64,000 nt of DNA from positions 1,054,001-1,118,000 of the forward strand of contig CAWJKG010000002.1 in assembly GCA_963843365.1 (NCBI GenBank), in the 5' to 3' direction. Under the pieces are notes generated by a model. It ran no database searches. It worked only from the letters and a program-made list of their open reading frames with translations, and had not been told where the DNA came from. This DNA is from Bog-473 sp963843365. Lineage in GTDB: Bacteria; Actinomycetota; Acidimicrobiia; Acidimicrobiales; RAAP-2. Below, piece by piece: positions 1 to 7,497 of the stretch (positions are counted from its first letter, which is position 1; the number at the start of each line of letters is the position of its first letter). Position numbers and translations under genes: made by a program.

Positions 1-228
1 AATGCTCTTGGCCTTCTTTGCCGCTGCCTTCTTGATCGGACGGGCCCGCTTCCCGACCCGCTTGGCGGTGTCCGAAGAAGCGACGGCGGTCGCCGCCTCG
101 CTCACGCCCTCTCGGATCTTCGAACCCGCGGCGACGACAGCGACCTCCACGCTCCCGACCGCATCTCCCACGACCTCAGCTGCTCTGTCAATCGAGTCCG
201 GCATGGACGTAAAGGCTAACGCGTGCAT
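1..228 (-). CDS. Ala/Lys-rich hypothetical protein, 3' end beyond window
   Basis: A reading frame on the minus strand starts at ATG 228-226 and runs off the window edge after 76 codons. The product begins MHALAFTSMPDSIDRAAEVV, is rich in Ala and Val, and then becomes strongly basic, with a KRARPIKKAAAKKAKS stretch near the edge. No domain is recognised. The amphipathic Ala/Val-rich start followed by a Lys/Ala-rich tail resembles small actinobacterial stress or nucleoid-associated proteins, but that is only an impression. There is no convincing ribosome binding site before the ATG; the internal ATG at codon 9 is an alternative start. Confidence 0.45.
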   Translation of the reverse strand, partial: MHALAFTSMPDSIDRAAEVVGDAVGSVEVAVVAAGSKIREGVSEAATAVASSDTAKRVGKRARPIKKAAAKKAKSI

Positions 229-310
229 GGCGCATGTCAACGAGAAATTCTCGACGACGGTCGTGCGCGCGGATGTGTGGTTCAGGTGAACGCCGCGAGA
301 ACTCTGGACA

Positions 311-1177
311 TCAGTCGACGGGCAAGTGCTCGCGCAGTTTCGACAATGACCCCGCCGTGCGGTCCACACCCGACGCGAGATACGGACGCATGACGTCCAC
401 GGGCGGACGGGTGCCGTTCCGAGCCAGCGGCTCCAGTTGATGGGCCGCGTCAGAAACGAGCGAGGCGGCGTGGCGGACGGCCTGTCCGGCCGTCCCGGCG
501 GAGCCCTTCACCGCATCGGCCACGACGTCGTGCGCGTGGGCGAGCGTCGTCGGTTCCGGGGCTGCCTTCTCCGCAAGCAGAAGTCCCGTTGCAGCGAGGC
601 GGCGCCCGGCGGCCCTCCCTCGCCTCACCGTCTCCCCGCCGGAACTGGAGAGCTGGGCTGCGATCGGGGCGGCACTGTTCCGGGCCCGCCGAGCCCTTCG
701 GCGGCTCTGCGCCCGACCCGCCGTCACGGAGGATTCGATCTGGCGGGCCTGCCGCTTGGCGCGCCACGCCAGGGACGGTTCTCCCTCGGTGTCGAACGCC
801 GCCAGCATCAGTCCCCCCAGGAGACCGACGTTCTTCAGAAAATGCATCTTCTGCTGTCTCCGGGTCGCCGGGTCGTCTTCTTCCCAGAAGCGGTGGCCGG
901 CGTACGTCGTCGGCACGATCGAACCGATCAACGCGACGGCGGCCACGCGAGGGAACTTCCCGAGGGCCAGCAACGCGCCCGCACCGATCTGCACGGCTCC
1001 GTTGACTCGCACGAGGGTCTCGGTGTCGACACCCTCGACGCCCGCCGTCTCCGCGAGCGGTTCGGTCACAGCCTCGGCCTTCTTGGCCTTGCCCGCCGGA
1101 TTCCAGAAGGCGTCCCACCCTCCGACGACAAAGATGGACGCGAGCAGGGGGCGGGCAATTCGACGAGAGAGTGCCAT
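311..1177 (-). CDS. DoxX family membrane protein with long basic C-terminal tail
   Basis: This 288-residue protein has a DoxX-type N-terminal half: a short hydrophobic segment (about residues 9-22, LLASIFVVGGWDAFWNP) followed by three more membrane-spanning stretches, up to the NVGLLGGLMLAAF segment near residue 120. The second half is polar, rich in Arg, Ala and Ser, with no recognised fold; DoxX proteins are usually about half this length. DoxX proteins are small membrane proteins linked in some bacteria to thiosulfate or redox stress, and the role here is unknown. The start is well supported by a perfect GGAGGTC ribosome binding site just before the ATG. A small gene (1187-1387) lies immediately upstream and is probably cotranscribed. 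Confidence 0.75.
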   Translation of the reverse strand: MALSRRIARPLLASIFVVGGWDAFWNPAGKAKKAEAVTEPLAETAGVEGVDTETLVRVNGAVQIGAGALLALGKFPRVAAVALIGSIVPTTYAGHRFWEEDDPATRRQQKMHFLKNVGLLGGLMLAAFDTEGEPSLAWRAKRQARQIESSVTAGRAQSRRRARRARNSAAPIAAQLSSSGGETVRRGRAAGRRLAATGLLLAEKAAPEPTTLAHAHDVVADAVKGSAGTAGQAVRHAASLVSDAAHQLEPLARNGTRPPVDVMRPYLASGVDRTAGSLSKLREHLPVD

Positions 1178-1186
1178 GACCTCCTT

Positions 1187-1387
1187 CTACCCGGATTTCG
1201 CATCGTTATCCCTGGCGCCCGCTCGGGAATCAATCCCATTGTCGCTCGAGCGCACGATCCCCTCCCCCACGCGCTGCTCGGAGTCCTCGAGAATCACTGC
1301 GGCCTGCTCCTCGGCGTCGTCACTCTGTGCTTCTTCCGGTGGGCGCCCCGCTGCTCGCGTCTCGACGTTCTTCGATTTCTCTCCCAT
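1187..1387 (-). CDS. Small acidic hypothetical protein
   Basis: A 66-residue, highly charged and hydrophilic protein with many Glu, Asp and Arg and no hydrophobic core or membrane segment. It is preceded by a good GGGAG ribosome binding site 8 bases before the ATG, and ends 9 bases before the start of the DoxX-like gene, so the two probably form an operon. The composition suggests an intrinsically disordered protein. No family is recognised. Confidence 0.5.
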   Translation of the reverse strand: MGEKSKNVETRAAGRPPEEAQSDDAEEQAAVILEDSEQRVGEGIVRSSDNGIDSRAGARDNDAKSG

Positions 1388-1559
1388 GGTCGGTCTCCCT
1401 TCATCGAATCCTTCAGATCCTTTCCCGCGTCGGCCTTCCCCGTACCACCACCGCCTTCGTAAGAGCAGCGCGGGCGTCGTCGCGGCACCCTGTCCGCCGC
1501 ACGAGGAGTACTGTCACATCGGTCCACCCGGGGGGCGCATTGACGGATTCGAGACAGCA

Positions 1560-2045
1560 ATGAGTGGGTCAGAGCTCGACACAGGCACCGCACCCGAGTC
1601 CGAGGCCGCACGGAACAATCGCAACTTGAGCGATCTCCTCCAAGAGCTACGGGTCGCCGGTCTGGGCGTACAGGTTCTCTTCGGGTTCTTGCTGGCGCTG
1701 CCGTTCACCGTTCGCTTCAAGCAGCTGGACGGGTCGGGCCGAGCCCTGTACCAAGTGAGTCTCGTCTGCGCAGCCTTCGCGACCGCCCTCCTCGTGAGCC
1801 CGGTCGCCTACCACCGCTGGGTCTTTCGTCGTCACGAGAAGGCTCGGCTGCTCCGCTACGCCAACGTGCAGGCGATCCTCGGGCTGGTCATGGTCGCGAT
1901 CGCCGTCTGCTCGGCCATCTGGATGGTCCTGCTCTTCGTCGGCGTGCAGTGGCCGGTCGGGCTGCTCGCAGGCATCGCAACGGCCAGTTTCGCGCTGTTG
2001 TGGTTCGCGCTCCCGCTCATGGACCGACTCGGCGCGCACCGCTGA
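1560..2045 (+). CDS. DUF6328-type four-helix membrane protein
   Basis: The 161-residue product has an N-terminal cytoplasmic stretch with the LSDLLQELRVAGLGVQVLFG motif, followed by four predicted membrane helices (about residues 37-52, 66-85, 101-125 and 130-150), a short RRHEKARLLRYAN loop between the second pair, and a basic end. This layout and the LQELRVxxxGxQxLFGFLL motif fit the DUF6328 family of small actinobacterial membrane proteins of unknown function. The ATG at 1560 is chosen because the family begins just ahead of the conserved motif; a much longer upstream extension of the frame is antisense to the DoxX gene and looks artefactual. Confidence 0.75.
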   Translation: MSGSELDTGTAPESEAARNNRNLSDLLQELRVAGLGVQVLFGFLLALPFTVRFKQLDGSGRALYQVSLVCAAFATALLVSPVAYHRWVFRRHEKARLLRYANVQAILGLVMVAIAVCSAIWMVLLFVGVQWPVGLLAGIATASFALLWFALPLMDRLGAHR

Positions 2046-2187
2046 ACGCCGGCGACGCCATCAAGGGGCCACCAGCTCCTTTCCCCGAATCGGCACACGC
2101 TCGTTTTCGGGTCGCGCCGGCCGGGTATTTCTCTGGGTGCATACGAGGATTGGGGTCCTTACCGCAGCGAATTGGGAAGGAAGAGCC

Positions 2188-2514
2188 ATGCCCGAACAGA
2201 GCTGGAGTGCCAAGCGGGAACGGCAATACGAGCACATCAAAGCTGGGCTGGAGAGTCGGGGCGAGTCCGAGGAGCGGGCGGAGGAGATCGCCGCCCGCAC
2301 GGTGAACAAGGAGCGCGCCCGCCACGGCGAGTCCAAGACGAAGAGCGCGACGTCGACGCGGGACATCTCGTCCGGCCGCCGAGGAGGTCTCCGCTCGCAT
2401 TCAGGTGCGGGCGGGCGCACCCGGGATCAGCTGTACGAAGAAGCGCGACGCAAGGGCATTGAAGGCCGTTCACGGATGACGAAGGCACAATTGGAGCGCG
2501 CGGTCGGTCGATAG
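2188..2514 (+). CDS. Small basic Rho-N/SAP-like protein (plasmid stabilization type)
   Basis: A 108-residue, very basic protein starting MPEQSWSAKRERQYEHIK. The N-terminal half has the repeated charged helix typical of proteins often annotated as plasmid stabilization protein. The C-terminal part (TRDQLYEEARRKGIEGRSRM followed by TKAQLERAVGR) is a Rho-N or SAP-like helix-turn motif that binds nucleic acids in other proteins. A GGGAAGGAAGAG ribosome binding region precedes the ATG. Proteins of this type are common chromosomal genes in actinobacteria, so the name does not imply a plasmid. The function is unproven. Confidence 0.7.
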   Translation: MPEQSWSAKRERQYEHIKAGLESRGESEERAEEIAARTVNKERARHGESKTKSATSTRDISSGRRGGLRSHSGAGGRTRDQLYEEARRKGIEGRSRMTKAQLERAVGR

Positions 2515-2523
2515 GCCCGCGGC

Positions 2524-2868
2524 CCGGTTGCACCGGACCGTATTGGCGAAACAGCTCAGGCACGCGGCCGGGGCGGCGACCCCTGTCATCGGCAAAGAGG
2601 CGCGACGGCCGGCAACCGCCGCCGAGCGCGTGCAGACCGTCCTTGGCCAGCACCACGACGCGGTCGCCGCCGAGGCCTGGCTCAGGGATGCATGGACGGG
2701 CGACGCCACGGTCACGGTCGCTCCAGCCAGGTCGCCCGAGAACTCCTTCGAGGTCGGACGCCTCGTGGCCGTCTGCACAGGCGCCAGCACAAGAAGGAGC
2801 GCCACTGGGCGGACGCCTGGGGCGAGCTTCGTGACCGGCGAAGCCGCCGCTGGATGCCTCGGCACTGA
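2524..2868 (+). pseudogene. CHAD-domain protein remnant with frameshift
   Basis: The frame through about 2540-2690 encodes AKQLRHAAGAATPVIGKEAR and then VQTVLGQHHDAVAAEAWLRD, the typical second half of a CHAD domain, a histidine-rich helical domain associated with polyphosphate. The frame then fails near 2790, and a different frame continues with RQHKKERHWADAWGELRD and a stop at 2866-2868, which matches the usual CHAD end. The start of the domain is missing altogether. I read this as a 5'-truncated, frameshifted pseudogene. No other intact gene is seen between 2515 and 3058. Confidence 0.6.
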
Positions 2869-3058
2869 CCCGCGCCGAGGCAGGGCCCCGGGTCGACCAC
2901 AGCCTGCGTCGCTTCGACGCCGCCGTCACTACGGGACGCGCGCTGCGCACCGGTTCACCATTCGTAACCGCAGGCACCGATCCATGATGTACTGAAGGCT
3001 GCCGAAGGCAGCCGTTCGAGGTGCGCTGCCAGGGCCGACTTCTGGCACGAGGAAACAA

Positions 3059-3496
3059 ATGGAGCACAACCGAGCAGAGGATGCGGCTGACGACGGGGCC
3101 CTCCCCGTCGGCCCCCCGACCCTCGACTTGCACGCGGAACGGCGGGGTGAGTCCGCCCTCGTGTCACTCCGGGGCGAATTGGATCTCTCGACCGCACCTC
3201 CGCTGCGCGAGCTTCTCGCGAGGATCTTTGCCGACGAGCCTCCGGAGAGCGTGGTCGTCGACCTCTCGGATCTCGGCTACCTGGATTCGACCGGCCTCTC
3301 TGTCTTCGTGACGGTGCAGAAGCGCGCCAAGGCAGCCGGCATCGATTTCCGCCTGTCCAATCCCAACCCGTCGGTGCGCCGTCTCTTCCAGATCACCGCG
3401 CTCGATCAGTTCTTCACGCTCGAAGGAGGAACCGCGTCCGGCGCGGCTGACGCTGACGACCAGAGCGAAGGCGGCGGGCTCTCCGGATCACAGTGA
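3059..3496 (+). CDS. STAS-domain anti-anti-sigma factor
   Basis: The 145-residue protein has a single STAS domain at about residues 20-125, with the core LRGELDLSTAPPLRELL, the VVVDLSDLGYLDSTGL phosphorylation loop and a C-terminal helix. The Ser of DSTGL (about residue 77) is the site that anti-sigma kinases phosphorylate in the SpoIIAA/RsbV family. The likely role is partner switching that releases a stress sigma factor. The C-terminal 25 residues are Gly/Ser/Asp-rich and disordered. No kinase or sigma factor gene is adjacent, so the partner is elsewhere. Confidence 0.85.
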   Translation: MEHNRAEDAADDGALPVGPPTLDLHAERRGESALVSLRGELDLSTAPPLRELLARIFADEPPESVVVDLSDLGYLDSTGLSVFVTVQKRAKAAGIDFRLSNPNPSVRRLFQITALDQFFTLEGGTASGAADADDQSEGGGLSGSQ

Positions 3497-3588
3497 GCGC
3501 GCGAGATAGGTGGGTGTGAGCGGAGTCGACCGCTCCGCCGGGAGGAAGACGGCACGGAGACGGATCGATCGTCATTAGGCTCTGTGGC

Positions 3589-4629
3589 GTGCGCAGCCCG
3601 GTGCTCGAGTCCGTTCCTCTGGGAAGGCAGTGGGGCACTGCGGACCCATTCCTGTTCTGTGTCCACCATCTCGACCGCTATCCCCCCGCCAACGAACACA
3701 TGGGTCCCGCCGCGCCTCTCGAGGCCCGCGATCTCGGTATGGACTTCTCTGGAGCCGACGGGTGGAGCATGTACCACGGCAGCATCGTTCCTGGCTTTCC
3801 GCAGCACCCGCACCGTGGCTTCGAGACGGTGACCTACGTCCGCCAGGGGTTCATCGACCACTCCGATTCTCTCGGCGCGACAGCCCGCTTCGGACGCGGC
3901 GACGTCCAGTGGCTCACCGCGGGATCGGGCATCGTGCACTGCGAGATGTTTCCGCTCCTGGACCGCACGGGCCCGAACACCACCGAGCTCTTCCAGATCT
4001 GGCTCAACCTCCCGTCCGGCGACAAGATGGTCGATCCGTACTTCACGATGCTGTGGAGCGAAGAGATCCCCCGCCTTGAAATAGTCGATGACGAGGGACG
4101 ACGCGGCGAATTGACGGTCATCGCCGGGGCGATCGGGGACGTGCGACCCCTGGCTGCGCCCCCGGACTCCTATGGATCCCGCGCCGATTCCGACCTGGCC
4201 ATTTGGCACCTCGTCCTCGAGCCTTCCGCCCGGTGGGTCGTGCCTCCGGCGGCATCGGCCCACTCCAACCGCACCCTCTACGTGTTCGAGGGGTCGGCAA
4301 CCGTGGCCGACCAGGCGGTGACGCAGTCGACCGGAGTGGCCGTTCGGCCGGACCAGCCAATGGCCGTCGCCGCAGGGTCCGCCGGCGCGGAGGTACTGCT
4401 CCTACAGGGCCGGCCCATCGGTGAGCCGGTGGCCCAGTACGGGCCCTTCGTCATGAACGACCGGGCGGGCATTGAGCAGGCGTTGCTCGACTACCAGACG
4501 ACCGGCTTCGGCGGGTGGCCATGGCCGACCGACGATCCGGTGCAGCCACGCCAGACGGGGCGCTTCGCGCGCCACGCCGACGGGACCCTGGAGGAACGGG
4601 GAGGAGCGCGCACCTCCCTCCCGGCATGA
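3589..4629 (+). CDS. Pirin family protein
   Basis: The 346-residue product has the two-cupin pirin layout. The N-terminal cupin holds the metal-binding signature HPHRGFET (about residues 68-75) and a second HCE motif (about residues 120-122), which together supply the expected three His and one Glu ligands. The C-terminal cupin carries the usual LYVFEGSA strand. Pirins are iron-binding cytoplasmic proteins, some with quercetinase activity and some acting as redox-sensitive regulators; which applies here cannot be told from sequence. The frame starts with GTG at 3589. It is a single-gene unit, convergent with the luciferase-like gene. Confidence 0.85.
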   Translation: MRSPVLESVPLGRQWGTADPFLFCVHHLDRYPPANEHMGPAAPLEARDLGMDFSGADGWSMYHGSIVPGFPQHPHRGFETVTYVRQGFIDHSDSLGATARFGRGDVQWLTAGSGIVHCEMFPLLDRTGPNTTELFQIWLNLPSGDKMVDPYFTMLWSEEIPRLEIVDDEGRRGELTVIAGAIGDVRPLAAPPDSYGSRADSDLAIWHLVLEPSARWVVPPAASAHSNRTLYVFEGSATVADQAVTQSTGVAVRPDQPMAVAAGSAGAEVLLLQGRPIGEPVAQYGPFVMNDRAGIEQALLDYQTTGFGGWPWPTDDPVQPRQTGRFARHADGTLEERGGARTSLPA

Positions 4630-4651
4630 GCCGAGGGAGAACCTCCCCAGC

Positions 4652-5659
4652 TCAGGCGGTCACGGTTTCGAGCGCTTGGGCGAGCAAGCGCACCGAGCGC
4701 AGTCGCCCTTCTGAGCTCGGAACCTGGTGGACCGTGATCAACTCGTCAGCTCCGGTCGCGCGCACGAATTCGTCCAGATAGTCCCCCACCTCCCGCGCAG
4801 TGCCGACCGCGCTGTAGGTGAGCATGTGATCCACCTGCACCGACCAACCAGCAGCCAGCAGCTGGTCGGCCTGGTCGTCGGTGAAGTCCTGGTCCGCCAG
4901 CCCGATCCGTCGTCCCTGCAGGCTGACGGCACGGATCCGCCGGATCTCCAAGAGCTGTTCCCTGGCGGCTTCAGTCGAGTCCGCGGCAATGACATTGATG
5001 CCGGCCATCACGTAGGGCGTCTTGAGCTGTGCTGAGGGCCGGAACTCGGCGCGGTACATCCCGATCGCCTCCAGAAGGGCCGCGGGTGCGAAGTGCGAGG
5101 CGAAGGCGTAGGGCAGCCCGAACGCGGCTGCCATCTTCGCTCCGAAGAGCGACGATCCGAGAATGTAGAGGGGTACATGTGAGCCCTTGCCGGGGACTGC
5201 GTCCACGCCCCGCACGCGGGTCTCCCCTTCCAGGTAGCCCTGTAACTCCAAGACGTCTTGAGGGAAGGTGTCCGCCGAGCGCGGATCGCGCCGGAGCGCG
5301 TACATGGTGTTCTGGTCCGAGCCGGGAGCCCGCCCCAGGCCGAGATCGATCCGACCGGGATACATCGCTTCCAATGTGCCGAACTGCTCGGCGATCGTCA
5401 GGGGCGCGTGGTTGGGCAGCATCACCCCTCCCGCACCCAGCCGGATGGTGTTGGTGTGTGCGCCCACGTACGCGATCAGGACGCTCGTGGCGGACGAGGC
5501 GATCCCGGCGATGTTGTGATGCTCGGCGTACCAGACGCGCTGGTAGCCCAGCTCTTCCGCCTGCCGTGCCAGCGCGACGCTGGCAGAGAAGCTGTCGCTG
5601 GCCGTCTCACCGCGCCGGATCGGCGCCAGGTCCAGGATCGATATGGGAATCCGCGTCAT
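4652..5659 (-). CDS. LLM class flavin-dependent oxidoreductase
   Basis: A 335-residue protein of the bacterial luciferase-like superfamily (TIM barrel using FMNH2 or F420). It starts with the family strand ISILDLAPIRRGETASDSF, has the AEHHN motif near residue 46, the HAPLTIAEQFGTLEAMYPGR stretch, and DLGLGRAPGSD, which is typical of the luciferase-like subgroup 1 in actinobacteria. The substrate is unknown. A GAGGTGA ribosome binding site lies before the ATG. It is oriented with the downstream genes but separated from glutathione peroxidase by 80 bases. Confidence 0.85.
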   Translation of the reverse strand: MTRIPISILDLAPIRRGETASDSFSASVALARQAEELGYQRVWYAEHHNIAGIASSATSVLIAYVGAHTNTIRLGAGGVMLPNHAPLTIAEQFGTLEAMYPGRIDLGLGRAPGSDQNTMYALRRDPRSADTFPQDVLELQGYLEGETRVRGVDAVPGKGSHVPLYILGSSLFGAKMAAAFGLPYAFASHFAPAALLEAIGMYRAEFRPSAQLKTPYVMAGINVIAADSTEAAREQLLEIRRIRAVSLQGRRIGLADQDFTDDQADQLLAAGWSVQVDHMLTYSAVGTAREVGDYLDEFVRATGADELITVHQVPSSEGRLRSVRLLAQALETVTA

Positions 5660-5739
5660 GGCTTCACCTCACCCCTCCACGGTTTTGGATCCGGCGTTGA
5701 AGCCCGCTAACCGCACTCGACCCAGGAAGCCGCCCAGCT

Positions 5740-6276
5740 CTAGAGGTACTGCTCAAGATCAGCCTTGATGTCGGCTGGGGCCACCGGAGGCTCATAGCGC
5801 TTGATCACAGTGCCGTCGCGACCGACGAGGAACTTGGTGAAGTTCCACTTCACCTCGTCGGTGCCGTCCGCGTCGGGTCGGATCTTCGAAATGGCATCGT
5901 AGAAGTCGCCGTAGGCGGGACCGAAGTCCCCCGGGGCCTCCGAACGGAGATGCAAGTAGAGCGGGTCCGCGTTCGGCCCGTTGACGTCGATTTTGGCGAA
6001 GACCGGGAAGGTGACGTCGTAGGTCGTCTTGCAGAACTCCTGGATCTCTTCATCGCTGCCCGGTTCCTGCTCCTTGAACTGGTTGCACGGAAAGCCGAGG
6101 ATCTCCAGGCCACGCGCCTTGTCGTCCCGGTAGAGCGACTCCAGACCCTCGTACTGCGGCGTGAGACCGCACCTGCTGGCCACGTTGACCACGAGCATCA
6201 CCTTGCCGTCGTAGTCGGCCAGTGACACCTGGCTCCCATCTGCCGCGGTCGCGGCGAAGTCGTGGACGTTTGCCAT
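5740..6276 (-). CDS. Glutathione peroxidase-family thiol peroxidase
   Basis: A 178-residue member of the glutathione peroxidase family that reduces hydroperoxides. The peroxidatic Cys sits in NVASRCGLTPQY (about residue 36). The GFPCNQFKEQEPG motif supplies a second Cys and the Gln, and KWNFTKFLVGRDG supplies the Trp and Asn of the catalytic tetrad. Bacterial members usually use thioredoxin rather than glutathione, and actinobacteria generally lack glutathione, so thioredoxin is the likely reductant. An AGGAG ribosome binding site precedes the ATG. It is transcribed alone, about 190 bases downstream of the long pst operon. Confidence 0.9.
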   Translation of the reverse strand: MANVHDFAATAADGSQVSLADYDGKVMLVVNVASRCGLTPQYEGLESLYRDDKARGLEILGFPCNQFKEQEPGSDEEIQEFCKTTYDVTFPVFAKIDVNGPNADPLYLHLRSEAPGDFGPAYGDFYDAISKIRPDADGTDEVKWNFTKFLVGRDGTVIKRYEPPVAPADIKADLEQYL

Positions 6277-6462
6277 GGTGTCTCTCCTCTGTCTCCTCCG
6301 AAGGGCCCGTCACCCGCCCTCGTGTTGAACCCCACCGGGGGGCCGATCATTCCGCCTCAGGATCAGAACGCCGTGTCAGGAGCGCCCGCCTGGACGGCCC
6401 TCCTTCGTCTCGCTGCGTCAGCGAGCAGCCCGAGGCCGATTCCCAGCATCCAGACGCATGGC

Positions 6463-7497
6463 TCAATAGACGTTTGGCAGGAGGCGCATGGCCTCGTTGC
6501 TCAGCCCCCACAAGAGGGCAAGCAGGATGGGCGTCCCCACGATCCAGGCGCGGAGGAGACCCCAACGCGACCAGAGCCACCAGACGGCGGCCGACGCCAG
6601 AGCCAGGGCGGCCAACCAGAGGGCGACGAGCGGCCAGGCGGCGGGGTCCGTCTGGCCGGGGACGTTCGAGAGCGGCACCGTCTCGGGCCGGTGCCGCGGC
6701 GCGGCCACTGCCTTACCGACGAGCCTGGCCTCGACGTCGAGGGTCTGTGAGGGCTCGAGGCCTCCCACTCCCCCGGGGCCGGCGGACGTCACGAGTACCA
6801 AACGCCCGCGGTTGGCTCGAATCGCGGGCTGATGGATGCCGGGGAGCAATTGGCCCGAAACGACGAAACGGAACGCACCCTGGCCTGTGCGGACCGTCAT
6901 GCTGTCGCCCTTGCGCAGTCGCGCCAGGTTCGCGAACGGCGCGCCAGCCGTGGTGCTCTTGCCCACCACAACGGCCTCACCGCCTTGACCCGGCAGCGGC
7001 GTGTCGGGGAGGTGTCCCGGCCCCTGGAGCAAGTCACCCGAAGAGGTGCCCTCGATCACCACGACGTTGCGGATTCCCGCTGCGGGCACATTGAGCAACG
7101 CCACCGGTGTGCCCGTAGCGATGTGGCCGCCGATACTGGGGGCGACGGTGCTGGCGGGAGCCAGCAGGCCCCGGAACTGCGCGTACAGCTGGGCCTGACT
7201 GCGGTGCTCCTGCAATCCGCTCAGGCCATAGGCGAACACGCCCAGAAACGCGGCCACGATGCTGAGGAAGAGGACGAACGCAAGGAGGACCACCAGCCTG
7301 CTGGGTCGTGGCGGGCCCTCGCGGGGCGCCAGCTCCTCGACCGTCTCCGGTTGCTCCGGTGGGCTGTCACCCTCCCCCGGCGAGCCGTCTCCCCCGCCGG
7401 GGGGCGCGCTCTCGCCCGCCTCCGTTTCGGTCGCCGCTGGTCGCTTCTCTGGTTCCGCGTCCGCGTCGACGGGCGCCGTCAGGTCGCCGATCACCAT
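6463..7497 (-). CDS. Sortase-fold membrane protein lacking catalytic residues
   Basis: The 344-residue protein has a Pro/Glu-rich cytoplasmic start, a membrane helix (about residues 70-95), a sortase-like extracellular domain (about 110-270) and two C-terminal membrane helices. The domain keeps the class E landmarks: a VPAAGIRNVVVIEGT strand, GPGHLPDTPLPGQGGEAVVVG, and LVLVTSAG near the end. The GH motif that carries the catalytic His reads GKS, and the TxTC motif that carries the catalytic Cys reads VTSA, so transpeptidase activity is doubtful. It is the last gene of the pst operon; its ATG overlaps the stop of the PstS gene by 7 bases. It may be a structural partner of the giant PstS. Confidence 0.7.
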   Translation of the reverse strand: MVIGDLTAPVDADAEPEKRPAATETEAGESAPPGGGDGSPGEGDSPPEQPETVEELAPREGPPRPSRLVVLLAFVLFLSIVAAFLGVFAYGLSGLQEHRSQAQLYAQFRGLLAPASTVAPSIGGHIATGTPVALLNVPAAGIRNVVVIEGTSSGDLLQGPGHLPDTPLPGQGGEAVVVGKSTTAGAPFANLARLRKGDSMTVRTGQGAFRFVVSGQLLPGIHQPAIRANRGRLVLVTSAGPGGVGGLEPSQTLDVEARLVGKAVAAPRHRPETVPLSNVPGQTDPAAWPLVALWLAALALASAAVWWLWSRWGLLRAWIVGTPILLALLWGLSNEAMRLLPNVY

